The position numbers were made by a program, and so were the translations under genes. From assembly GCA_963838775.1 (NCBI GenBank), contig CAWISP010000034.1, forward strand, positions 62,001-126,000: a stretch of DNA of 64,000 nucleotides, read 5' to 3'. The notes under the pieces are model-generated. The model ran no database searches, was not told the origin of the DNA, and saw only the letters and a list, made by a program, of their open reading frames with translations. How positions within the stretch are numbered: the first letter of the stretch is position 1; every line of letters begins with the position of its first letter. Positions 19,406 through 28,230 of this stretch are shown piece after piece. Source of the DNA: Chersky-840 sp963838775 (lineage in GTDB: Bacteria; Actinomycetota; Acidimicrobiia; Acidimicrobiales; UBA8190).

Positions 19406-20538
19406 CGCTGGGCGCGCAATTGCACCGACAGCGCGATGCCGATGGCCGCGAAGAAGGCCACGGTCGCCGATCCTCCGTACGACAGGAACGGGAGAGGGAT
19501 CCCGGCCACGGGCATGATGCCCATGGCCATCCCGGCGTTCTCGAACACACTGAACGCCACCAGCGTGAAGCAGCCCGCCGCCAGGAGCCGACCGAAGGCG
19601 TCGCGGGCCAGCTGGGCACTGCGCAACAGCCGCCACGACAGGACCCCGAGCAGAGCCAGGACGCCGGCCGCGCCGACGAAGCCGAGCTGCTCGCCCAACG
19701 CCGAGAAGATGAAGTCGGTCTGCTGCTCGGGCACATAGGCCAGGTTGGTCTGCGGTCCGTGGAACAACCCCGTCCCCCACGAGCCGCCCGACCCGATGGC
19801 CGCCACCGACTGGCCCACGTTGTAGCCGGTGCTCTGGAGGTTCTTCCCGATGTGGAAGACGGAGGTGATCCGGGTGAGCTGATAGCCCTTGAGGAGCTTG
19901 AAGTGCACCAATGCGAACGCGCCGGTGACGGCGAGCAACACCAGGAGCATCAGGTAGCGGTTGGGGATCCCCGCGATGATGAGCATCACGAGGAGCACGA
20001 CCGACATCACGATCCCACTGCCGAGGTCGGGCTGCTTCACCACCAACAGGATCGGCACCGCCGCCAACGCCAGGACCTTGAGGATGTCGTTGCGGCCCAG
20101 GCCCTCCGGTCGCCGCGCGCAGAAGGTGGCGACGGTGACGATGAGCACGAGGGTGGCGAACGCCGAGGGTTGGATCTGCACCCCTCCGATCTGCACCCAC
20201 CGCGTGGCGCCCAGCGCGCTCGACCCGATGCCGCTGAACATCGCCAGCAGGGCCAGGATCATGGCCACGTAGAGCACGGCACTGGCGTGTTCGAGCCAGC
20301 GGTAGTCGAGCGCGGCCAGCACCACCATAAAGACGAACCCCACCACGACATACGCCGCCTGGTGGGTGAGGAAATAGTGGGTGTTGAGATCGGCCGCGGC
20401 GAGCTTCGACCGGGTGGCCGAATAGACGAGCACGACACCGAAGCCGGCCGCCGCGAGCGTGCTCAGCACCAGAGCGAAATCGACCCGTAACGCCAGGGGC
20501 CGACCCGTTGCCGGGCGGTGTGCGAGAGAGGTGCTCAA
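19402..20538 (-). CDS. rodA: Rod-shape-determining SEDS protein RodA
   Basis: Peptidoglycan polymerase of the elongation machinery, 378 residues, about ten spans. Landmarks are GATRWVQIGGVQIQPSAFA, KQPDLGSGIVM, the loop ending AYVPEQQTDFIFSALGEQLGF with the catalytic-loop acidic residues, and LPFLSYGGSATVAFF. I place the start at the TTG at 20538 because GGAG sits about 8 nt upstream and the frame further upstream overlaps the divergent mscS start region; an ATG at 20592 is the alternative. It is divergent from mscS (32 nt) and coupled to the BFN gene. No mreBCD or PBP2 gene is in the window. Confidence 0.92.
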   Translation of the reverse strand: MSTSLAHRPATGRPLALRVDFALVLSTLAAAGFGVVLVYSATRSKLAAADLNTHYFLTHQAAYVVVGFVFMVVLAALDYRWLEHASAVLYVAMILALLAMFSGIGSSALGATRWVQIGGVQIQPSAFATLVLIVTVATFCARRPEGLGRNDILKVLALAAVPILLVVKQPDLGSGIVMSVVLLVMLIIAGIPNRYLMLLVLLAVTGAFALVHFKLLKGYQLTRITSVFHIGKNLQSTGYNVGQSVAAIGSGGSWGTGLFHGPQTNLAYVPEQQTDFIFSALGEQLGFVGAAGVLALLGVLSWRLLRSAQLARDAFGRLLAAGCFTLVAFSVFENAGMAMGIMPVAGIPLPFLSYGGSATVAFFAAIGIALSVQLRAQR

Positions 20539-20570
20539 CCGGGGTGCTCCGGCCGACCAGAATACCGGTC

Positions 20571-21518
20571 GTGCCCATCCACGCCATTCCACCCCTGGTG
20601 GTCGACCAAGGGTGGCTCTACGACGTCCTGCGCTGGGCCGGCGTGAGCGAGCCGACAGCCGCCCACTGGCAGGAGGTGGTGATCAAGCCCGTCACCGTCC
20701 TCGTGGTGGTGTGGGTGGCCATCCTTATCGGATGGCTGGGCAGCCGGATCATCCGGCGCTGGGTGGGGGCGGCCGCCCACAAGGCCGTGGCCCACGCCGA
20801 CTCGCCCCGTGCCGCCGCCCGGGCGCTGACCCTCACGAGCCTGCTCGCCAACGTATGGCGGGGGGTGGTGGCCGCCATCGCCTTCTTCGTGATCCTCGGC
20901 ACCATCGGCCTGAACCTCACCCCCCTGCTGGCGGGCGCCACGGTCATCGGGGCCACACTCGGCTTCGGTGCCCAGAGCATGGTGCGTGACCTGTTGGCCG
21001 GGGTCCTGCTCACCGTCGAGGGGCAATTCGACATCGGTGACACGATCGCCGTGGGCGACACCACCGGCACCGTCCAAGACCTGACGTTGCGCGTCACGCG
21101 CCTGCGATCCGACGACGGCACCGTCTGGTACGTGCCCAACGGTGAGATCCGCAAGCTCGCCAACTCCTCTCGGGGCTGGGGCCAGGCCACCGTCGACGTG
21201 CCCGTGCCGGTCACCGCCGCGGTCGACACCGTGCTCGACACCATCAGGGCCGCGGCCGCCGCCGTGGCGAACGACCCCGCCTACGCACCGCTGTGCCTCG
21301 AACCCCCGCGGGTGTGGGGTGTGGTCGCCATGGCGGCGGACACCTTCACGTGCCGGGTTTCGGTCCGGACGGCCACCGACGATCGCGAACGCGTCGCCCG
21401 GGTCCTGCGCGAGGAGATCGCGCACCGACTGCAGGACCACGGGGTCTTCGCCCTGCCGGCCCCGGTGGTGGCGACCGCGGACACACCGGGGCCCGCCGGC
21501 TCGGCCGCCGATCACTGA
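20571..21518 (+). CDS. mscS: Small-conductance mechanosensitive channel (MscS family)
   Basis: Osmotic-shock release channel of 315 residues. Three membrane segments lie in residues about 35-135; the pore-lining third helix is seen as GATLGFGAQSMVRDLLAGVLL. The beta domain follows with FDIGDTIAVGDTTGTVQDLTLR and the conserved VPNGEIRKLAN, then an alpha/beta C-terminal domain. The GTG at 20571 is taken as the start, since upstream codons overlap the rodA start. The gene converges with aroE, 17 nt away. Confidence 0.92.
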   Translation: MPIHAIPPLVVDQGWLYDVLRWAGVSEPTAAHWQEVVIKPVTVLVVVWVAILIGWLGSRIIRRWVGAAAHKAVAHADSPRAAARALTLTSLLANVWRGVVAAIAFFVILGTIGLNLTPLLAGATVIGATLGFGAQSMVRDLLAGVLLTVEGQFDIGDTIAVGDTTGTVQDLTLRVTRLRSDDGTVWYVPNGEIRKLANSSRGWGQATVDVPVPVTAAVDTVLDTIRAAAAAVANDPAYAPLCLEPPRVWGVVAMAADTFTCRVSVRTATDDRERVARVLREEIAHRLQDHGVFALPAPVVATADTPGPAGSAADH

Positions 21519-21535
21519 CGGCGGCCGAAGCTCGA

Positions 21536-22345
21536 TCAACGGAGCATCTGGCCCCGCGCCGCCGCCCACATGGCCTCGACCGGCGCCACACGGCCGGTCC
21601 ACTGCTCGAGCGCCAGGGCGGCCTGGTGCACGAGCATCCCCAGCCCGCCCACCGCCACCGCGCCACGCGCCGTCGCGGCGGCCAGCAGAGGCGTTTGCGC
21701 CGGGTGGTACACGAGGTCGGCGACCACCTGCCCCCCGTGCAACGCGCCGGGGTCGACGGGGAGCTCGCCCGAGGGATCCGCCCCCACGCCGACCATGCCG
21801 ATCGGGGTCGCCTGAACGACGAGCTCGGCCCCGCTGACATCGGCGTCCGACCCCACCCGACCCACCGCGCCCGCCAGCGCGGCGGCGACCTCGGCGCGGG
21901 CCGCGGTCCGGTTCAGGACCACCACTTCGGCAGCGCCGGCTTCGGCCAGGGCCAGGATCACGGCGCGCGCCGCGCCGCCGGCACCGATCACGAGACAGCG
22001 CTTGGCACCGGGGTTGAACCCCGCCGCTCGTCGCAAGGCGGCCAAGAATCCCCCGCCGTCGGTCGAGTCACCGACCAGCGCTCCGTCGCGCCAGGTCACG
22101 CAGTTGACCGCTCCGAGCCGACGCGCCACCTCGGTGGTGTCGTCCACCGCCGCGAAGGCGCTGTCTTTGTGCGGCATGGTGACCGACAACCCGGCGATCC
22201 GAAGGGCGCGCATCCCGGTGAGCGCGTCGGCCGTGGACCCGGCACCGACCGGGAAGGCCACCGACACCCAGTCGAGGCCGAGGGCGTCGAAGGCGGCGTT
22301 GTGCAACAACGGCGACAACGAATGGGCGACGGGGTCCCCGATCAC
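21536..22345 (-). CDS. aroE: Shikimate dehydrogenase
   Basis: NADPH-dependent reduction of 3-dehydroshikimate in the aromatic amino-acid pathway. In the 269-residue product, the substrate site is GDPVAHSLSPLLHN near the start and VTMPHKD with the catalytic lysine near 66. STDGGGF carries the conserved Asp, and VIGAGGAARAV is the nucleotide-binding loop, followed by VLNRT. The GTG at 22345 leaves an unusually short N-terminus before the substrate loop, but no better start exists upstream. It follows mltG by 75 nt, as in other actinobacterial alaS-ruvX-mltG-aroE groups. Confidence 0.95.
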   Translation of the reverse strand: MIGDPVAHSLSPLLHNAAFDALGLDWVSVAFPVGAGSTADALTGMRALRIAGLSVTMPHKDSAFAAVDDTTEVARRLGAVNCVTWRDGALVGDSTDGGGFLAALRRAAGFNPGAKRCLVIGAGGAARAVILALAEAGAAEVVVLNRTAARAEVAAALAGAVGRVGSDADVSGAELVVQATPIGMVGVGADPSGELPVDPGALHGGQVVADLVYHPAQTPLLAAATARGAVAVGGLGMLVHQAALALEQWTGRVAPVEAMWAAARGQMLR

Positions 22346-22420
22346 GCCCGACGACGGTCGAGGCCCCGGTGGGCCATGTCGGCGACGATCGCGTCGGTTC
22401 CCCCCCCGGCGGCACGGGGC

Positions 22421-23575
22421 CTACCCCAGGCCCCGGCTCTGGGCGAGGCGCTCGTTGGCCTGTTGTCCGGCGAAGGTGGAGGAGAAGGCCTCGGTACCGT
22501 CCTTGGACACCACCACGAAGTAGAGCCAGTCGCCGGGCGAGGGCGCCAGGGCCGCTTCCAACGAGGCCTTGTCGGGGAAGCAGATGGGCGTGGGGGTGAG
22601 CCCCGTGTGCAGGTAGGTGTTGTACGGCGTGTTGAGCGCCAGGTCTGCCGAGGTCACGCGCCCTCCGTCGCGATGCTCGGAGTACAGCACCGTCGAGTCC
22701 ATCTGCAAGGGCGTGCCGCGCGCCAAGCGATTGTAGATCACCCGCGCCACCTTGCCCAGGTTCTTCTGGTACACGCCCTCTTTCTCCACGATCGACGCGA
22801 TGGTGATCGCCTGGTATGGCGTCACACCCACCGCCGCCGCCGCGGTGGTGAGACCCACGTCGTCGGCCAGCGTGTCGAAACGGGCGATCATGTCCCGCAG
22901 CAGCGTCTGGTCGGACTCCCCCGGCACCACGAGATACGTCCCCGTTGCCACCAGGCCGTCGAGGTTGGTGGAGCCGGCCGGCTCGAACGGGGAACGCACC
23001 GTGCCGGAGTTGGCGAGGGCGAGGAAGTGCGAGGGGTCGTGACCGGCGACCTCTCCCACCTGGGTGGCCACCTCGTTGATGGTGAAGCCCGGCAGCACCG
23101 TCACGCTCGAGACGTTGGGCCCCGCCGCCAGCACGGCCCGGACGTCGGCGAACGAGTCGTGGCGGCGCAGGAGGTAGCTCCCCGGTTGGACCGTGGGGGT
23201 GCCGTGCAGGGTCAGGTAGACGCGAAAGGCCAGCGAGTCGTCCACGACGTGTTGGCGCACCAGCGTTCCGGTGATGGCGCCCATCGACGACCCCGGCGAC
23301 ACCGCTACCACCACCGGGGCCCCCCCGGGACCTCCCAGCTGGCTCTGGTACCACGCCACGGCCCCCACCACCAGGGCCAGGACCACGACCGCCACCACCG
23401 CCACCCGGACGCGCCGACGCCGGTACACCTCGGGCCCGGCCCGCCTGTGCCCGCCGTGGCGCGGCCCCGGCCTGGGCGCGTCCGACGGCGGGGAGGACCC
23501 GGCACCTGCGGGCCCCGGGCCGGCACCGGTGTCGGCTGGCACCGGTGTCTTAAGACGGCGCTCGACGTCACGCAT
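22421..23575 (-). CDS. mltG: Endolytic murein transglycosylase MltG
   Basis: Membrane-anchored enzyme that cleaves nascent peptidoglycan glycan strands and terminates their growth. The 384-residue product has a Pro/Gly/Arg-rich cytoplasmic N-terminus (about 1-55), one membrane span (VRVAVVAVVVLALVVGAVAW), a LysM-like segment and the YceG domain. The catalytic glutamate is in TIASIVEKEGVYQ near residue 262, followed by ARVIYNRLARGTPLQMDST and TYLHTGLTPTPIC. The ATG at 23575 overlaps the ruvX stop by 8 nt; a longer start at 23605 is unlikely. Confidence 0.94.
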   Translation of the reverse strand: MRDVERRLKTPVPADTGAGPGPAGAGSSPPSDAPRPGPRHGGHRRAGPEVYRRRRVRVAVVAVVVLALVVGAVAWYQSQLGGPGGAPVVVAVSPGSSMGAITGTLVRQHVVDDSLAFRVYLTLHGTPTVQPGSYLLRRHDSFADVRAVLAAGPNVSSVTVLPGFTINEVATQVGEVAGHDPSHFLALANSGTVRSPFEPAGSTNLDGLVATGTYLVVPGESDQTLLRDMIARFDTLADDVGLTTAAAAVGVTPYQAITIASIVEKEGVYQKNLGKVARVIYNRLARGTPLQMDSTVLYSEHRDGGRVTSADLALNTPYNTYLHTGLTPTPICFPDKASLEAALAPSPGDWLYFVVVSKDGTEAFSSTFAGQQANERLAQSRGLG

Positions 23576-24014
23576 CGTGCCCTCCGTCGCGTCGGTCGTG
23601 ACCATCGAGCCACGCTTGGAGCAGGACCGCGGCCGCGCTCTGGTCGATCCGGGCGCGCTGGGCGCGACCTCGGCGACCGGCGTCGCGCAGCGATCGAGCC
23701 GCGCTCACCGTCGTGAGGCGCTCGTCGAAGGTCTCCACCGTGACGCCGCGCGGGGTCAAGAACGCGGCCAGTTCGTCGGCATCGGCCTGCGCCGCCTGCG
23801 CGGCCGGGCCGCGCCGACCGTTGAGGCTCAGGGGGAGTCCCACCACCACCCGGTGCGCACCGGCTTCTTCGACCACGGCCGCCAGCGCGTCCCAGTCGGC
23901 GGCACGGTCGCCACTGCGCTCGATCGTGGTGCGGGGCGAAGCCAGGGTGCCCGTACCGTCGGAGACAGCCACACCGATGCGCCGCGCGCCGAGGTCGACC
24001 CCCACCACCCGCAC
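23568..24014 (-). CDS. ruvX: Holliday-junction resolvase-like / pre-16S rRNA nuclease YqgF
   Basis: RNase-H-fold nuclease (YqgF/RuvX), 148 residues, implicated in 16S rRNA 5' maturation. The first acidic residue is in VVGVDLGARRIGVAVSD, the second in RVVVGLPLSLNGRRG and TFDERLTT, and the last acidic residue in RIDQSAAAVLLQAWLD. It sits 24 nt after alaS and overlaps mltG, in the conserved alaS-ruvX-mltG order. Confidence 0.93.
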   Translation of the reverse strand: MRVVGVDLGARRIGVAVSDGTGTLASPRTTIERSGDRAADWDALAAVVEEAGAHRVVVGLPLSLNGRRGPAAQAAQADADELAAFLTPRGVTVETFDERLTTVSAARSLRDAGRRGRAQRARIDQSAAAVLLQAWLDGHDRRDGGHDA

Positions 24015-24038
24015 TGCGCTCAGGCCACCCGCACGGCG

Positions 24039-26603
24039 TCAGGCACCGAGCCGGCGCCGCGCCTCCGCCAGCAGGGTGTCGATCTTCGAAGGGTCCGAAC
24101 CCCCCGCCACCGCCAGCTCGGCCGAGCCCCCGCCACCGCCGCCGACCAGCTGTGCCAGTTCCTTGACGGCGACCCCGGCGTCGACGGACCCGTCGCCCGA
24201 TGCCACCGCCACGCTCACCTTCGAACCGCCCGGGGACCCGGCCACCACCGCCACCCGGGCACCGTGGCGCACGATGGCCTGGGCCAGATCACGCAGCTGG
24301 TCAGCGGTCGCCCCGTCCTGGCGGTGCACGACCACCCCGCCCTCGGCGAGACCGGCCAGGCGCCCCGCCTCCTCTTGGAGAAGGGCTCCCTGCAGTCGTT
24401 GCAATTCCTTTTCGGCCTGACGCTGACGGTCGAGCACCTTCTGGAGCGCGTCGAGCACGCCCCCGGGCTCCACCTTGAGCAGCTGCGCCGCCTGTTCGAG
24501 CGTGCGACGGTTGTCTTCGAGCAGCGCCAGGGACGCGGGCCCCGTCACGGCGAAGATGCGACGCACGTTCGACCCGATCGATCCCTCCGACACGACGGTG
24601 ATAGGGCCGATCATGCCCAGGGCGTCGACGTGGGTTCCGCCGCAGAACTCCGTCGAATGGGCGCCGGCGCGTACCACCCGCACGCGATCGCCGTACTTGT
24701 CCTCGAAGAACGCCAGTGCGCCGAGCGCTTCGGCCTCAGCCTTCGACGTCTCGATGACCTCCACCGCGGCGTCGGTCAGCACGTCGGCGTTGGCTGCCTG
24801 CGCCACCTCGGCGAGCTCCTGGGGCCGTAGCCCCTTGGGGTGGGAGAAGTCGAAGCGGAGCCGGTCGGGTGTCACGAGCGATCCCTGCTGGCGCACGTGG
24901 TCGCCGAGGACCTGACGCAGCGCGCTGTGCAGCAGGTGCGTGCCCGTGTGGTGCCGGCGCGTGGCGTCACGCCGTCCGGCGTCGATCACCGCCAGGGCGT
25001 CCTGAAGAGGGAACAGTTCGCCTTCGACGACGGTGGCGCGGTGCACGATGAGCCCGGGCAGGACCATCTGAGTGTCGAGGACCCGGGCCCGCCCGCTCTC
25101 GGTCGTGATGGCCCCGGTGTCGCCCACCTGACCGCCGGACTCGGCGTAGAACGGGGTGCGGTCGAGGATGATCTCGGCGGTACCGGGCTCGGCCCCCGCC
25201 AGCACCGCCACCACCTGGGCGGGCTCCTCGTAGTGCTCGTAGCCGGTGAAACGGGTCGGGCCCGTTCGGGCGAGCATCTCCCGGTACACGTTCTCGTCGG
25301 CGACAGCCTGGCGTCGGCGACGGGCGTCGGCGCGGGCGAGCTCGCGCTGGGCCGCCATCTCATGCTCGAAGCCCTCGGTGTCGACCTCGACGCCGGCCTC
25401 GGCCGCCATCTCCATGGTGAGCTCGATGGGAAACCCGTGGGTGTCGTGCAACCGGAACGCCGTCTGGCCCGAAACCCGGCCCGTCCCGTCGCGCAGGGCC
25501 TCCTCCAGGATCACCGAGCCCGCGTCGAGGGTGCGCCGGAACGCCCCCTCCTCGCGCTCGACGGTCTCGGAGATGCGGTCGAGGTCGCTCACGAGGACGG
25601 GGTACGCATCACCGAGCACGTCCGCCACCGCGGCGACGAGGCGCGGGGTGATGGGCTCGAGCACGCCCAGCTGGAAGGCCCGACGCACCGCCCGGCGGAT
25701 GACACGTCGCAGCACGTAGCCGCGCCCCTCGTTGGAGGGCAGCACGCCGTCGGCCACCACCATGGCCATGGCCCGGGCGTGGTCGGCCAGGATCCGCAGG
25801 GACACGTCGGAATGGACATCGGCGCCGTAGCGCACCTCGGTGATGTCCTCGGCCACGGCCAGGACGGGACGGAACATCTCGGTCTCGAAGAGTGACTGCA
25901 CCCCCTCCAAGATGGGCAGATTTCGCTCGAGCCCCGCCCCCGTGTCGATGCCCTTGAAGGGAAGGTCGGCGAGCGATCCGTCGGCCCCCCGGTCGTACTG
26001 CATGAACACGAGGGTGTAGATCTCGACGAATCGATCGGCCCCGCCCTGGGCGGGCCCACCATCGGCCCCGAACTCCGGCCCGCGGTCGTAGAACAGCTCG
26101 GAGCACGGACCGCACGGGCCGGTGTCGCCCATCTGCCAGAAGTTGTCCTCCGACCCCAGACGCTGCACCCGCTCTTCGCGCACCCCGGGGACCGAGAGCC
26201 AGATGTCGTGCGCCTCGTCGTCGGTCTCGAAGATGGTGATCCAGAGACGCTCCGCATCCATGCCCAGGACCTCGGTGAGCAGCTCCCAGGCGAGGGGGAT
26301 GGCGGTCTCTTTGAAGTAGTCCCCGAAGCTGAAGTTGCCGAGCATCTCGAAGAACGTGCAGTGCCGTTGGTCGGTGCCGATGACGTCGATGTCGACGGTG
26401 CGGAAACACTTCTGCACCGAGGTGGCGCGTCGGAAGGGCGGTTCCTCCTCTCCCACGAAGTAGGGCTTGAACGGCACCATGCCGGCGATGGTGAACAGCA
26501 CGGTGGGATCGTGGGGCACGAGGCTGGCCGACGGGACCACGACATGTCCCCGCTGCGCGTAGAAGCCGGTGAACGTCGAGCGGAGCTGGGATGCGTCCAT
26601 CAT
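24039..26603 (-). CDS. alaS: Alanyl-tRNA synthetase
   Basis: Charges tRNA-Ala. The 854-residue protein has the class II catalytic domain (motif-1 region near the start, motif 2 at TVQKCFRT-like VQKCFRTVDID), the tRNA-recognition middle domain, the editing domain with HTGTHLLHSALRQVLG and CGGTHVDALG zinc ligands, a coiled-coil linker and the glycine-rich C-terminal DHHA1/C-Ala domain (VGGGGGGSAELAVAGG). ATG codons at 26603 and 26600 both serve as possible starts. Length matches the family. It leads the alaS-ruvX-mltG-aroE group. Confidence 0.97.
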   Translation of the reverse strand: MMDASQLRSTFTGFYAQRGHVVVPSASLVPHDPTVLFTIAGMVPFKPYFVGEEEPPFRRATSVQKCFRTVDIDVIGTDQRHCTFFEMLGNFSFGDYFKETAIPLAWELLTEVLGMDAERLWITIFETDDEAHDIWLSVPGVREERVQRLGSEDNFWQMGDTGPCGPCSELFYDRGPEFGADGGPAQGGADRFVEIYTLVFMQYDRGADGSLADLPFKGIDTGAGLERNLPILEGVQSLFETEMFRPVLAVAEDITEVRYGADVHSDVSLRILADHARAMAMVVADGVLPSNEGRGYVLRRVIRRAVRRAFQLGVLEPITPRLVAAVADVLGDAYPVLVSDLDRISETVEREEGAFRRTLDAGSVILEEALRDGTGRVSGQTAFRLHDTHGFPIELTMEMAAEAGVEVDTEGFEHEMAAQRELARADARRRRQAVADENVYREMLARTGPTRFTGYEHYEEPAQVVAVLAGAEPGTAEIILDRTPFYAESGGQVGDTGAITTESGRARVLDTQMVLPGLIVHRATVVEGELFPLQDALAVIDAGRRDATRRHHTGTHLLHSALRQVLGDHVRQQGSLVTPDRLRFDFSHPKGLRPQELAEVAQAANADVLTDAAVEVIETSKAEAEALGALAFFEDKYGDRVRVVRAGAHSTEFCGGTHVDALGMIGPITVVSEGSIGSNVRRIFAVTGPASLALLEDNRRTLEQAAQLLKVEPGGVLDALQKVLDRQRQAEKELQRLQGALLQEEAGRLAGLAEGGVVVHRQDGATADQLRDLAQAIVRHGARVAVVAGSPGGSKVSVAVASGDGSVDAGVAVKELAQLVGGGGGGSAELAVAGGSDPSKIDTLLAEARRRLGA

Positions 26604-26694
26604 CGGACGATCCTACCGGTCGACTTCGCCCACCCGGGGCGCCGGGCGCGCCCCGATCAGGCCTCCATCCAGGGTGTTCAGCGGCCGCCCACCG

Positions 26695-26952
26695 TCACGC
26701 GCGGTCGCGGCCCGCCAGGTCGTTCCACAAGGCCTCCTGCCGTCGCTGAGCCTCGGTCCGGCCCGTGTCCACGGCGTCGCGCACCCGCTCGGCCGCACCC
26801 CGCCGGGTGCGCTCGACGATCGAGGCGACCTCGGTCGCCAGCGCGGTGGGCCGCACGCGCCGCGACAGGCGCTCGACCCGACGACGCGTCCACATGGTGC
26901 CGCCCACGCCGAGCGCGGCGCCGGCGGCGAGCCAGAGGGGCCGACGGATCAC
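26695..26952 (-). CDS. Small protein with N-terminal hydrophobic segment
   Basis: An 85-residue protein with a glycine/alanine hydrophobic stretch at about residues 5-22 (PLWLAAGAALGVGGTMW) and then a highly charged Arg/Glu/Ala helix to the end, probably a membrane-tethered or amphipathic helix. Its ATG overlaps the stop of the DUF948-like gene (ATGA), so it is co-translated with it. Similar small genes follow DUF948 proteins just upstream of alaS in other actinobacteria. Function unknown. Confidence 0.7.
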   Translation of the reverse strand: MIRRPLWLAAGAALGVGGTMWTRRRVERLSRRVRPTALATEVASIVERTRRGAAERVRDAVDTGRTEAQRRQEALWNDLAGRDRA

Positions 26953-27449
26953 TGCGGCGCCCCCGCGTGGCGGCGACGAGGTCGTGCCCGGGCCGGTCCG
27001 CCGTGCCCGTTGTCGGGTCGGTCCTCGGGTCGGGGCGGATCGACGCCACGCGCCCGGCCGTTGGTGGGGACCACGGGCCTGGCGTCGAGCGCGGGTCGGC
27101 GCCCGAAGAACCGTCGCATGGCGCTGCCGAGCCCGGTGCTGTAGGCGAGGACCTTCACGACCGGGTTGGAGAAGGCGCGGTAGGCGAGGCGCGACGCGGA
27201 GTCCACCGTCGACGACACCGCCTCGGCCGAGTCCAAGACGTCGCCGACCCGCACCATCTCGGTGGCGGCCTGGTCGACGACCACGCGGGCGCCGTGCAAC
27301 AACGGCACCGTCTCTCGTCGCAACTCGTCGACGGCTCGGCCGAGCTCGCGCACGCGCCTGCTCAGGACGACCACGACCCCGACGAGCACGAGTGATGCCG
27401 TACCGGCGGCGATGGCGGCGACCAGCGCAGCGACGTTGTCGGCGGACAT
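26949..27449 (-). CDS. DUF948 domain-containing membrane protein
   Basis: A 166-residue protein with an N-terminal membrane span (about 7-28, VAAIAAGTASLVLVGVVVVL) and a helical region with spaced hydrophobic residues (about 30-100), the DUF948 layout. The C-terminal 55 residues are Arg/Pro/Gly-rich and probably disordered. It lies 25 nt downstream of the S53 peptidase gene and is coupled to the following small gene. The role is unknown; the family is often found beside alaS in actinobacteria. Confidence 0.75.
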   Translation of the reverse strand: MSADNVAALVAAIAAGTASLVLVGVVVVLSRRVRELGRAVDELRRETVPLLHGARVVVDQAATEMVRVGDVLDSAEAVSSTVDSASRLAYRAFSNPVVKVLAYSTGLGSAMRRFFGRRPALDARPVVPTNGRARGVDPPRPEDRPDNGHGGPARARPRRRHAGAPQ

Positions 27450-27474
27450 GGCGACGCCATCCTACGGCGCCGGG

Positions 27475-28230
27475 TCAGGGGGCGCCGATTCCCACCATGG
27501 GCTTGGTGAGCCGGATGTCGCCGGTCGAACCGAAGAACCCGCCGTAGGTCCCACCGAAGGAGAAGATGCCGCCGTCCGACGCCACCAACCAGTAGCCGCC
27601 CCCGTCGGGGGTGGCCGCCATGCCCACTACCGGCTTGGTGAGCCTGATGTCGCCCGTCGACCCGTGGAAGGCGGCGTCGCCGAAGGAGAAGACGCCGCCA
27701 TCGGACGCCACCAACCAGTAGCCGCCCCCGTCGGGGGTGGTGGCCATCCCGACCACGGGCTTGGCGAGCACCGTGCCCCCCATCGACCCGTGGAAGACGG
27801 CGTCCCCGAAGGCGAAGATGCCACCGTCGGACGCCACCAACCAGTAGCCGCCCCCGTCGGGGGTGGCCGCCATGCCGACGATGGGTTTGGTGAGCTTGAG
27901 GTTTCCCGTGGACCCGTCGAATCCCGCATCGCCGAACGCGAAGACGCCGCCGTCCGACGCCACCAACCAGTAGCCGCCCCCGTCGGGGGTGGCCGCCATA
28001 CCCACTACCGGCTTGGAGAGCCTGATGTCGCCCGTCGACCCGTGGAAGGCGGCGTCGCCGAAGGAGAAGATGCCGCCGTCGGACGCCACCAACCAGTAGC
28101 CCTTGGACGAGGGGGTGTCGGCCATGCCCACGATCGGTTGATCGAGTGGTCTGCCCCCCATCGATCCGTAGTACCCCATCTGCCCGAACGAGAAGACGCC
28201 ACCGTCCGAGGCCACCGTCCGGTACCCACG
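27475..28230 (-). repeat. Six tandem 126-bp coding repeats
   Basis: The 3' end of the S53 peptidase gene consists of about six copies of a 126-nt unit. The segment encoding ATPDGGGYWLVASDGG is nearly identical at DNA level between copies, while the middle of each unit varies. The first copy is diverged, and the last has a small insertion (FGGTYGGFFGS) and is truncated by the stop codon. Confidence 0.9.

Noticed and set aside
18845..20587. 580-codon frame covering rodA and the BFN gene
   Set aside because: Only its last 186 codons (from ATG 19405) are BFN-like; the rest lies in the wrong frame of rodA.
21293..23716. 807-codon plus-strand open frame opposite aroE/mltG
   Set aside because: No domain-like features; amino-acid composition is typical of a shadow of GC-rich genes on the other strand.
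27475..28230. Mobile element or phage origin for the 126-bp repeats
   Set aside because: The repeats keep the reading frame, end at the gene's stop and have no terminal inverted repeats or transposase, so they are protein repeats.
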